In this document: positions 15,142-22,240 of the stretch, piece by piece | How positions within the stretch are numbered: position 1 is the first letter of the stretch | Layout of the letters: each line of letters begins with the position of its first letter | Source: JBDHZU01 sp039812085 | GTDB lineage: Bacteria; Actinomycetota; Actinomycetes; S36-B12; UBA10799 | Reading direction: 5' to 3' | Length of the DNA stretch: 34,130 nt | Assembly: GCA_039812085.1 (NCBI GenBank) | Contig: JBDHZU010000007.1 | Span: forward strand, 1-34,130 | The notes under the pieces: model-generated | The model's database searches: none | What the model saw: only the letters and a program-made list of their open reading frames with translations | What the model was told of the DNA's origin: nothing | Made by a program: the position numbers and the translations under genes

Positions 15142-16581
15142 GTGTCAACAGCTAATGAAGTAGCGGAGACCGAGGGCAACAAGCCGTTGCCTCGCACCGC
15201 CATCATGGTTGCGGTCACGGCCGCCACCCTCGGCATCATCTACGGCTACGACCAATCGAACATTGGTGGCGCTCAGCTGTACTTCCAGAAAGACCTGGGC
15301 ATGTCCACCGCGGCGGTGGAATCAGTTACTGCCGCCATCGTGATCGGCGAAATCATCGGTGCGGTCATCGGTGGTGCGGTCGCGAACTACATCGGCCGTA
15401 AGAAGTCGATGATCGTGGTCGCCGTTGGCTACGCAATCTTCTGTTTGTTCAGCGCATTGGCGTGGTCGCCAGAGGCGCTTTGGGTGGCACGCATCCTGCT
15501 CGGCATCACGATCGGTATCTCGCTGATTGCGGTTCCGGTGTTCGTGGCCGAGTCGGTCCCGGCGCGAATTCGTGGTGCCACATTGGTGATGTACCAAGTC
15601 TCGTGCGTCATCGGCATCATCATCGGCTTCGTCATTGCTGCGGCACTGGCTGATGTGAACAACGCCGTGAACTGGCGAATCATGCTGGGTATCGCGGCAG
15701 TTCCCGCGCTCATCCTGTTGCCCTTCTTATTGCGGCTGCCCGAGACGGCCCGTTGGTTCATGTTGAAGGGACGCCGGGAAGAAGCCCGCCAGTCGCTGAT
15801 GACGACCGACCCCGACGCAGACATCGAGAACGAACTAGAAGAAATGGCTGCCTCGATTTCGGAAGAGTCTGGCGGGGCAATCAAGGAGATGCTGCGCAAG
15901 CCTTACCTGCGCGCCACGATCTTCGTCATCGGGCTCGGCTTCTTCATCCAGATCACCGGCATCAACGCGACCGTGACGTACGGTCCAAAGATCTTCGGAG
16001 CAATGGGGATCGAGAGCGATCAGCAGAAGCTGTTGCTCAACATCGGCATCCAGGTCATCGCCTTGCTTGCCGTGTTGACCTCGATGCGCACAGTCGACAA
16101 GTGGGGTCGTCGTCCCATCCTGTTGACCGGTATCGCGATCATGATCTTTGCCCAGTTGTTGATGGTCGTCACCTTTGCAACGGCTGATGGTGACCACTAC
16201 GCCAAGTGGCAGGTCGTCCTCGGATTTGCCGGTATTGCGCTGATCAATATCGGGTTTGTGTTCGGTTTCGGTGCCCTGGTATGGGTGTACTCATCTGAGG
16301 CATTCCCGGCTCGACTGCGTGCTTATGGTTCGTCAGCCATGTTGACTGCCGACTTGATCGCCAACTGGATCATCGCCAACTTCTTCCTCTCCGCGATGGA
16401 AAAGATCGGGGGAGCAGCCTCATTCGGGTTCTTCGCCGTGATGGCCGCATTGGCCTGGTTGTTCGTGTGGAAACTGGCACCAGAAACCAAGGGTCGTGAG
16501 TTGGAAGAGATCCGTCACTACTGGGAGAACGGCGGCAAGTGGGAGCCCGACGATGCTCCCGCCATCACCAAGGCCAGTTAA
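15142..16581 (+). CDS. Sugar-porter family MFS transporter
   Basis: A 479-residue, twelve-helix sugar:H+ symporter type protein. Family signatures visible: GYDQSNIGGAQLYF in helix 1, ANYIGRKKSMI in loop 2-3, VAESVPARIRGATLVMYQ after helix 4, LRLPETARWFMLKGR before the central loop, VDKWGRRPILL in loop 8-9, and PETKGRELEEI after helix 12. The start is GTG 15142 with AGAGGA six bases upstream. Its place between nagB and nagA makes an amino sugar such as N-acetylglucosamine a plausible substrate, but this is inference from context only. Confidence 0.92.
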   Translation: MSTANEVAETEGNKPLPRTAIMVAVTAATLGIIYGYDQSNIGGAQLYFQKDLGMSTAAVESVTAAIVIGEIIGAVIGGAVANYIGRKKSMIVVAVGYAIFCLFSALAWSPEALWVARILLGITIGISLIAVPVFVAESVPARIRGATLVMYQVSCVIGIIIGFVIAAALADVNNAVNWRIMLGIAAVPALILLPFLLRLPETARWFMLKGRREEARQSLMTTDPDADIENELEEMAASISEESGGAIKEMLRKPYLRATIFVIGLGFFIQITGINATVTYGPKIFGAMGIESDQQKLLLNIGIQVIALLAVLTSMRTVDKWGRRPILLTGIAIMIFAQLLMVVTFATADGDHYAKWQVVLGFAGIALINIGFVFGFGALVWVYSSEAFPARLRAYGSSAMLTADLIANWIIANFFLSAMEKIGGAASFGFFAVMAALAWLFVWKLAPETKGRELEEIRHYWENGGKWEPDDAPAITKAS

Positions 16582-16587
16582 GTGTGT

Positions 16588-17706
16588 TTAGGTCGCGATC
16601 CACTGTCCGGCTTGCATCACTTGCCGGACAGTGAGGTCGTCGTCCAGAGCGACAAAATCGGCCCGTTGCCCGACGGCAATTGATCCACGATCCGTTAAGC
16701 CCATGGCCTGTGCCGGGGTGCCGGACAACATGCGACTGACGGCTGCCAGTGGTAGTCCGACGCGTTGCACCATCACTCGCAGCGCCTCGTCCAAAGTCAA
16801 AGTGCTGCCAGCTAATGCTTGATTCGAGGCCAGCCGAGCGATCCGGTCTTTCACGATGACATCGAGTTGTCCGATCACGTAACGACCGTCCGCAGCCCCT
16901 GCAGCGCCCATGGCATCGGTAACCAGAGCGACGCGTTGCGGTCCACAATGTTCGGCGACCAAACGCAAGATGGCGGGATCAAGATGAACGCCATCGGCAA
17001 TGAGCTCAACCGTCACCCGTGGGTCTTCCATCAAGGCCACCACCGGACCAGGGTCACGCTTACCGATTGCGGGCATTCGATTCAGTAGGTGGGTGGCCAC
17101 GGTGGCACCAGCGTCGATAGCCGACTCCGTGACCGAGTAATCGCAGTCGGTGTGACCAACTGCGGCAACCACTCCCTGATCGACCAATGTGCGGATGGCA
17201 TCCAGTGCACCTTCGCGCTCGGGGGCAACTGTGGCCATGCGGATATGTCCGCCACCGGCAGTGAGCAAGGTCTGAAGTTCTGCCGGGTCCGGGTCGCGCA
17301 GCAGGGTCACGTCGTGTGCGCCGCACTGATGTTCACTCAGCCACGGTCCTTCAAGGTGGATACCGGCAATCCGGCCGTCATCGACGAGGGGTGCGATGGC
17401 ATCCATTTGGGCAATCAAGTCCGGCGTCTTCGCCGTCACCAGACTGGCAATGAGCGACGTCGTCCCTCGTTGTAGATGGAGTCGGGTAGCTCGTTCGATC
17501 TGCTCGGTATCGGCAGAAAAGAAGTCGGCATGGTCACCGCCATGGCAGTGCTGGTCGACAAACCCCGGGAGTAACAAAGGGACTGACTCAGCGGAGTCAG
17601 CTTCGGTATCAGTCGTGACCCCAGTGATCGCACCGTCAGTGACAGTGATCACCGCGTTGTTCAGCAGTTCATCACCAACGACTGCTTGAGCAGCATGAAT
17701 GCGCAC
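16588..17706 (-). CDS. nagA: N-acetylglucosamine-6-phosphate deacetylase
   Basis: A 372-residue amidohydrolase that removes acetate from N-acetylglucosamine 6-phosphate, feeding NagB. The metal-binding H-x-H is in GFVDQHCHGGD (His53, His55) and the metal-bridging Glu119 in IHLEGPW. His185 is in VGHTD, His206 in ATHLLNRMP, and the catalytic Asp264 in LVTDAMGAAG. The start is GTG 17706. The gene is convergent to the sugar-porter gene with six bases between stops, so nagB and nagA are in opposite transcription units here. It is divergent from the serine hydrolase. Confidence 0.94.
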   Translation of the reverse strand: MRIHAAQAVVGDELLNNAVITVTDGAITGVTTDTEADSAESVPLLLPGFVDQHCHGGDHADFFSADTEQIERATRLHLQRGTTSLIASLVTAKTPDLIAQMDAIAPLVDDGRIAGIHLEGPWLSEHQCGAHDVTLLRDPDPAELQTLLTAGGGHIRMATVAPEREGALDAIRTLVDQGVVAAVGHTDCDYSVTESAIDAGATVATHLLNRMPAIGKRDPGPVVALMEDPRVTVELIADGVHLDPAILRLVAEHCGPQRVALVTDAMGAAGAADGRYVIGQLDVIVKDRIARLASNQALAGSTLTLDEALRVMVQRVGLPLAAVSRMLSGTPAQAMGLTDRGSIAVGQRADFVALDDDLTVRQVMQAGQWIAT

Positions 17707-17830
17707 GCGTGAACTCTAAGTACGCACACACTGTTAGTGCCTGGTGAAGAGGCCAATGACGCCGATTGGTGGACGACTCGACGGGTGTAACGCGCGACTA
17801 ATGGGTAGCCGCAGTGGTGAGATGTCAGGC

Positions 17831-19267
17831 ATGAAGTGGGTTAAGCGCATCCTCATCGCATTGCTCGGTCTTCTGGTTCTGCTGATCGCCGCCATCTTCG
17901 GTGTGCTCATGTGGTTCCAGATTCCACAAAATGCCGCTGGCATGGCCGCAAAGAGCATCTGTTCGGCTTCCTTCGTGGCAGGCCGAGGAACTGATGCAGA
18001 TGCGCTCATGGCGGCAGATGTGACCCCCGCTAGCCCTGCCTTGAAACTCATCTCCACCACGATTGATGCATCCGAAAAAACCGTGACTTCTCGGTTCCTC
18101 GGCATTTGGTCACGACAAGCGTCATTGCTGCCGAACCGTGGCTGTGTCTTGAACGAAGCCCCCAGTAGTGATGCCAAGGCATACACGCCGGTGGCCATGA
18201 AGCCAGGGCAATGGCCCAACGGTGACGAAGCACTGCCGGAAGCTCAATGGCCAGCAGGGACTGACAAAGCAAAACTCAATTCTGTGCTTACCCAGGCCTT
18301 TGTCGGTTCCGGTGACCCGCAGGCAAGCAATGCCCGCGGCGTCGCGGTGGTGCAAGACGGCAAGCTGCTCGCGGCCAAAGAAGGCACTGACATTCAGCCG
18401 GGTACTGCACTGCACGGATGGTCAATGACCAAGACCGTTGCCGGAATGCTGTTCTACACAAAGGCCAAGGAAGCCGGAATCGATATCAATGCCCCCGTGG
18501 TGAGCATCTATCCCACAACGGGAGCACCGCAGTGGGTCAACGACTGGCGCACAGACGATCGAGCAAAGATCACTATTGCTGACTTGCTCTACATGCGGCC
18601 CGGGCTGGATATGACGGAGTCGTACGACCCAACGGGTCAAGTCGTGAAAATGCTGTACGGCGAATCGAACATGGCGCAATGGGCGGCCGAACATCAGCTT
18701 GATGCGACTCCCGGAACGCAGTGGGAGTACTTGAGTGCAACGTCGAACATCCTTGCGGCAGTCAGCCAGCAGCTCTTCGGCAATGACCTCAATGCCTACT
18801 GGACGTACCCCAAGACGGCCTTGTTCGATCAGATCGGTGTGGACTCGGCAACGCTCGAGACCGACACCACCCCGGGAACCTGGGTGGGTTCCAGCTACCT
18901 GTGGGCAGATATCCGCGACTGGGCACGGATGGGCGAACTGATGCTCAACGATGGCAACTGGCAGGGCAAGCAGGTCTTCCCCGCTGGGTGGGTCGAACTG
19001 GCGACAAAGTCTGCAGTGCCAACTGGTGAGGGTCATGGCTATGGAGCGCAGACCTGGCTACTTGGTGACCCAGTCGGTGGCGAGTGCAAGGCATACCCCG
19101 GAGTGCCCAAGGACACGATGGCGATGGAAGGTCACTGGGGGCAGGTCGTGGCGATGATTCCTTCGCATAAGGCGGTCATCGCTCGACTGGGCTGGACCTT
19201 CAACAAGGATCAGTTCGACGAATGCCAGTTCATCTCCGACGTGGTGTCGGCTCTGCCGAAGAGCTGA
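17831..19267 (+). CDS. Membrane-anchored serine hydrolase, beta-lactamase class C / NylB-like
   Basis: A 478-residue protein with a single N-terminal membrane anchor (residues about 6-29) and an extracytoplasmic serine beta-lactamase-fold domain. Catalytic S-x-x-K is GWSMTK (Ser198, Lys201). The second motif is WEYLSATSNIL, of the Y-x-S-x-x-x-N type seen in NylB/EstB-like esterases and amidases. The third is EGHWGQ in place of KTG. This set fits carboxylesterases or amidases of the family rather than true beta-lactamases. Several cysteines could form disulfides outside. ATG 17822 is an alternative start nine bases upstream. The substrate is unknown. Confidence 0.85.
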   Translation: MKWVKRILIALLGLLVLLIAAIFGVLMWFQIPQNAAGMAAKSICSASFVAGRGTDADALMAADVTPASPALKLISTTIDASEKTVTSRFLGIWSRQASLLPNRGCVLNEAPSSDAKAYTPVAMKPGQWPNGDEALPEAQWPAGTDKAKLNSVLTQAFVGSGDPQASNARGVAVVQDGKLLAAKEGTDIQPGTALHGWSMTKTVAGMLFYTKAKEAGIDINAPVVSIYPTTGAPQWVNDWRTDDRAKITIADLLYMRPGLDMTESYDPTGQVVKMLYGESNMAQWAAEHQLDATPGTQWEYLSATSNILAAVSQQLFGNDLNAYWTYPKTALFDQIGVDSATLETDTTPGTWVGSSYLWADIRDWARMGELMLNDGNWQGKQVFPAGWVELATKSAVPTGEGHGYGAQTWLLGDPVGGECKAYPGVPKDTMAMEGHWGQVVAMIPSHKAVIARLGWTFNKDQFDECQFISDVVSALPKS

Positions 19268-19390
19268 CACTCGGCCAGTCGAAGGAATTTCCGCTTTTCT
19301 TTGGTGAATGTGGTTTAGCCCATAAACCGGTGGGTAGGAACTGGGTTGCGAGGAACTTTCCCCCACCCGACGAGAAGCGAAGTGATCATG

Positions 19391-19504
19391 ATGTTCGACC
19401 AAATCCGTAACCAAAACCACCTGGCCATGAGCGACGACGAAATCGCCAGCTCCCTTGTGGCTGCATGCCCCAACGATGAGCAGGGTCCCCTTTTCTGGGC
19501 CTGA
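19391..19504 (+). CDS. Tandem microprotein, copy A (37 residues)
   Basis: A 38-codon frame encoding a 37-residue peptide that begins MFDQIRNQNHLAMSDDEIAS and ends with a single Cys in ACPND, then QGPLFWA. It aligns without gaps to copy B at 19704-19817: 27 of 37 residues are identical, and I count 12 synonymous changes among the 27 conserved codons, strong evidence that it is translated. GAAG in CGAGAAGCGAAG lies just upstream. An adjacent ATG at 19388 is an alternative start, but 19391 aligns with copy B. A terminator-like hairpin follows at 19526. The peptide is acidic, has no signal sequence, and probably forms two short helices around a central SDDE helix cap. I do not recognise the family. 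Confidence 0.72.
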   Translation: MFDQIRNQNHLAMSDDEIASSLVAACPNDEQGPLFWA

Positions 19505-19525
19505 GCTACGAACTTCATAACGAGA

Positions 19526-19556
19526 GGTGGTCGCCGATTGGCGGCCGCCTTCTTCG
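19526..19556 (+). terminator. Terminator-like hairpin after microgene copy A
   Basis: GGTGGTCGCC (19526-19535) pairs with GGCGGCCGCC (19540-19549) over 10 bp with two G-T wobbles and a GATT loop, followed by TTCTTCGTT. It begins 21 bases after the copy A stop. Confidence 0.7.
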
Positions 19557-19585
19557 TTAGTTAGGTGATCTTGAGCCAGACGCCT

Positions 19586-19618
19586 CCAATTGGGGGAGGG
19601 CGCACCCCGAATGGGGGA
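19586..19618. repeat. Two G-rich direct repeats upstream of microgene copy B
   Basis: CCAATTGGGGGA at 19586-19597 and CCGAATGGGGGA at 19607-19618 match at 10 of 12 positions. They are exactly 21 bases apart, two helical turns. They lie about 85-120 bases upstream of copy B. A reverse-oriented TCCCCCA occurs upstream of copy A near 19358-19366. A regulator-binding role is possible but unproven. Confidence 0.4.
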
Positions 19619-19703
19619 CTACTCGCCAGTAGCTATGACATCGGACAGTTCTGCGGTCGAATAGTGATGTGAAGCACATTTCAGCAGGGAAGAAGTGATC
19701 GAC

Positions 19704-19817
19704 ATGTTGGACGAGATCCGTAATCAGAATCATCTCGCCATGAGCGACGATGAAATAGCTAATGCTCTGGTGGCTCGTTGCCCACACGATGACGAAGGCG
19801 CACTGTTCTGGTCCTGA
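19704..19817 (+). CDS. Tandem microprotein, copy B (37 residues)
   Basis: A paralogue of the microgene at 19391-19504 and exactly the same length. It begins MLDEIRNQNHLAMSDDEIAN, with the single Cys in RCPHDDEG and the ending ALFWS. GGGAAGAAG lies eight bases before the ATG, a good ribosome-binding site. The differences from copy A are mostly conservative (Q/E, E/D, S/N, A/S). The block IRNQNHLAMSDDEIA is invariant over 15 residues and LFW is retained near the end. A long terminator hairpin follows at 19847. Outside the frame the only clear shared sequence is GAAGTGATC just before the start, so selection appears to act on the peptide. Confidence 0.75.
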   Translation: MLDEIRNQNHLAMSDDEIANALVARCPHDDEGALFWS

Positions 19818-19846
19818 CCTCCAGAGAACGCCCGAAACCGAGTATT

Positions 19847-19892
19847 CGGCCGGTAGCCCGCACAGGGTTACCGGCCGATCATCGTTCTTAAG
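19847..19892 (+). terminator. Terminator-like hairpin after microgene copy B
   Basis: CGGCCGGTAGCCC (19847-19859) pairs with GGGTTACCGGCCG (19865-19877): 13 bp with one G-T wobble and a GCACA loop. It is followed by ATCATCGTTCTT. It begins 29 bases after the copy B stop and isolates the microgene from the thiolase gene. Confidence 0.7.
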
Positions 19893-19944
19893 CAGCGCGG
19901 GCGATCAGCGAGGAACCGGCCAGTTTCGAGGGGACTAGACGCAC

Positions 19945-19961
19945 GGTCAGTAGGCCTGACC
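19945..19961. promoter_or_regulatory. Inverted repeat upstream of the thiolase gene
   Basis: GGTCAG-TAGGC-CTGACC is a perfect 6-5-6 inverted repeat ending 40 bases before the thiolase start, in the expected promoter region. It could be an operator of the acyl-CoA gene group. No regulator gene is adjacent. Confidence 0.35.
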
Positions 19962-20001
19962 TCTATCGTTGGTACGTCATCGCACAGCGAGAGGGGCAGT
20001 C

Positions 20002-21192
20002 ATGTCGGGTTCGGTCATCGTCGATGGAGTTCGCACTCCAATGGGTCGTTTGCTCGGTTCACTCAAGGGATTCAGCGCTGCTGAACTCGGTGGAGTCGCC
20101 ATCAAGGGCGCTTTGGAACGTTCCGGTGTTGCCGCCGATCAGGTCCAGTACGTGATCATGGGTCACGTCCTTCAAGCGGGTGCTGGTCAGATGACCGCAC
20201 GCCAAGCAGCCGTGAACGCGGGTATCCCGATGAACGTTCCTGCGCTGACCGTCAACAAGGTGTGTCTGTCCGGCATGGACGCCATTGCGCTGGCCGATCA
20301 ACTCATTCGTGCCGGAGAGTTCGACATCATCGTTGCCGGCGGTATGGAATCAATGACCAATGCTCCTCATCTGCTCACTGGTTCCCGCGAGGGCGTGAAG
20401 TACGGAGACTGGAATCTGGTCGACTCCATGGCATGGGACGGTCTGACCGATCCATTCGAGAAGATCGCCATGGGCGCATCGACCGACAAGTACAACGAGA
20501 AGTACGGACCGTTGACTCGTGAAGAACAGGACGAGTTCTCAGCTCGCTCACACCAGCTCGCCGCCGTGGCTCAAAAGAACGGCATCTTCGATGACGAGAT
20601 CGTCCCGGTGGAGATCCCGCAGCGTAAGGGCGATCCGATTGTCTTCTCCGCTGACGAGGGCATCCGAGCGGAAACCACTGCTGAGAGCCTGAGCAAGTTG
20701 CGCCCAGCATTCGGCAAGGAAGGCACCATCACTGCCGGATCTGCTTCCCAGATCTCTGATGGTGCGGCTGCTGTGGTCGTCATGAGTAAGGCCAAGGCCG
20801 AAGAACTGGGTCTTGAGTGGCTGGCAGAAATTGGTGCTCACGGCAATGTCGCTGGCCCGGATGACTCCGCCCTTCACGCCCAGCCAGCAAACGCAATCGA
20901 AGACGCCGTGAAGAAGCAAGGCATCTCCGTCGACGACATTGATCTGTTCGAGTTGAACGAAGCGTTCGCCGCTGTGGGTCTGGTGTCCAGTAAGCGTCTC
21001 GGAATTGATCCGGAGAAGGTCAACGTCAACGGCGGTGCCATCGCGCTGGGACACCCACTGGGTATGTCTGGCGCGCGTATCACCTTGCATGTGGCCAAGG
21101 AGTTGAAGCGTCGTGGCGGCGGTATCGGTGCGGCAGCCCTGTGCGGCGGTGGCGGTCAAGGCTCCGCGCTCATCGTGACTGTTCCTGCCTGA
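20002..21192 (+). CDS. Acetyl-CoA C-acyltransferase (thiolase)
   Basis: A 396-residue thiolase that joins two acetyl-CoA or cleaves 3-ketoacyl-CoA. The acylation Cys88 is in VNKVCLSGMDA, the base His351 in NGGAIALGHPLGMSG, and the second Cys381 in AALCGGGGQG; the length is normal. Start ATG 20002 has GAGAGGGG upstream. The biosynthetic/AtoB-like form is suggested by the length and the VNKVCLSGM wording, but a degradative role is equally compatible. It is followed after 15 bases by meaB and then an acyl-CoA mutase gene, so it probably belongs to one acyl-CoA-processing operon. Confidence 0.94.
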   Translation: MSGSVIVDGVRTPMGRLLGSLKGFSAAELGGVAIKGALERSGVAADQVQYVIMGHVLQAGAGQMTARQAAVNAGIPMNVPALTVNKVCLSGMDAIALADQLIRAGEFDIIVAGGMESMTNAPHLLTGSREGVKYGDWNLVDSMAWDGLTDPFEKIAMGASTDKYNEKYGPLTREEQDEFSARSHQLAAVAQKNGIFDDEIVPVEIPQRKGDPIVFSADEGIRAETTAESLSKLRPAFGKEGTITAGSASQISDGAAAVVVMSKAKAEELGLEWLAEIGAHGNVAGPDDSALHAQPANAIEDAVKKQGISVDDIDLFELNEAFAAVGLVSSKRLGIDPEKVNVNGGAIALGHPLGMSGARITLHVAKELKRRGGGIGAAALCGGGGQGSALIVTVPA

Positions 21193-21207
21193 TCAATCGA
21201 ATTCGCC

Positions 21208-22170
21208 ATGGTGCGTACGCCAGATGTTCCTGCGTTGATCCAGGCCGCTCGGGCTGGTGAACCACGTGCGGTTGCTCGTCTGATCTCCCTGGTGGAGGAC
21301 GACTCTGCTCAACTGCGGGACGTCATGGCGGGGCTCATGCCGTATACCGGCAAAGCGCATATCGTCGGTATTACCGGGGCCCCAGGCGTAGGGAAGTCCA
21401 CCAGTACCTCGGCGTTGGTTCATGCACTTCGCGCGCAAGGCCGACGCGTTGGAGTATTGGCCGTTGACCCATCATCGCCATTCAGCGGTGGAGCGCTACT
21501 TGGTGACCGAATCCGGATGCAAGATCACTCTGGTGACCCTGGGGTCTACATCCGGTCGATGGCTTCCCGTGGTCATCTTGGTGGCTTAGCTCGATCGACG
21601 CCGCAAGCATTGCGAGTGCTGGATGCTGCTGGATGCGACGTCATCTTGTTGGAGACCGTCGGCGTGGGGCAATCCGAGATCGAAGTTGTCGGTGTGGCAG
21701 ACACTGTGCTGGTGCTGCTCGCCCCTGGGATGGGCGACGGAATCCAAGCCGCCAAGGCAGGCATCTTGGAAATCGGCGACATCTTCGTCGTCAACAAGGC
21801 AGATCGTGACGGTGCTCCAGCTACGTCGCGAGAACTGCGGCACATGGTGTCGCTGGCGGATCGTCCACCAGGGGGATGGCGACCACCGGTCTTACAGACC
21901 GTCGCGTCCAAGCAAGAAGGCATCGACCAGGTGTCCGAGGCAATCGACAAGCACTGGGCGTGGTCGGTTGAGCATGGTGCACTGGCACAACGTCGAGCCA
22001 AACGAGCTGCGGAAGAGATCGAAGCGATTGCTCTGGCCGCACTGCGACAACGAATGGGCCAAGTTGGCCATGACGAGTTGCTGTCCGATCTGGCAGGCAA
22101 GGTTGTCGGTGGGACCGTCGACCCGTATTCCGCCGCCGACGAGTTGATCGGGTTGTTATCCGGCGACTGA
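21208..22170 (+). CDS. meaB: MeaB/ArgK-type GTPase chaperone of a B12-dependent mutase
   Basis: A 320-residue G3E-family GTPase that loads adenosylcobalamin onto, and protects, methylmalonyl-CoA-type mutases. The P-loop is GAPGVGKST (57-65). VLAVDPSSPFSGGALLGDRI is the family's switch region and Mg-binding stretch. VILLETVGVGQSE, then LAPGMGDGIQAAKAGILEI and VVNKADRDG (the NKxD base-recognition motif) are all in place. It begins 15 bases after the thiolase stop and sits immediately upstream of the mutase large subunit, the usual partner arrangement. Confidence 0.95.
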   Translation: MVRTPDVPALIQAARAGEPRAVARLISLVEDDSAQLRDVMAGLMPYTGKAHIVGITGAPGVGKSTSTSALVHALRAQGRRVGVLAVDPSSPFSGGALLGDRIRMQDHSGDPGVYIRSMASRGHLGGLARSTPQALRVLDAAGCDVILLETVGVGQSEIEVVGVADTVLVLLAPGMGDGIQAAKAGILEIGDIFVVNKADRDGAPATSRELRHMVSLADRPPGGWRPPVLQTVASKQEGIDQVSEAIDKHWAWSVEHGALAQRRAKRAAEEIEAIALAALRQRMGQVGHDELLSDLAGKVVGGTVDPYSAADELIGLLSGD

Positions 22171-22240
22171 GTTCCGCGGTTTGTCGCTATGGGTCATGTC
22201 TGCGGCAATTCACGTACCCTGGCCAGCAGGAGGTCGCCAG

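Noticed and set aside
17707..17821. Possible NagR/DasR-type operator between nagA and the serine hydrolase gene
   Set aside because: No convincing copy of the DasR-type palindrome is visible in this gap or upstream of nagB.
19310..19330. Small hairpin GGTTTA-GCCCA-TAAACC upstream of microgene A
   Set aside because: A 6-bp stem with no T-run and no nearby gene end; too short to call as terminator or operator with confidence.
21573..22100. Long minus-strand open frame inside meaB
   Set aside because: Antisense shadow rich in Ser/Ala/Arg, with the meaB motifs intact on the other strand.
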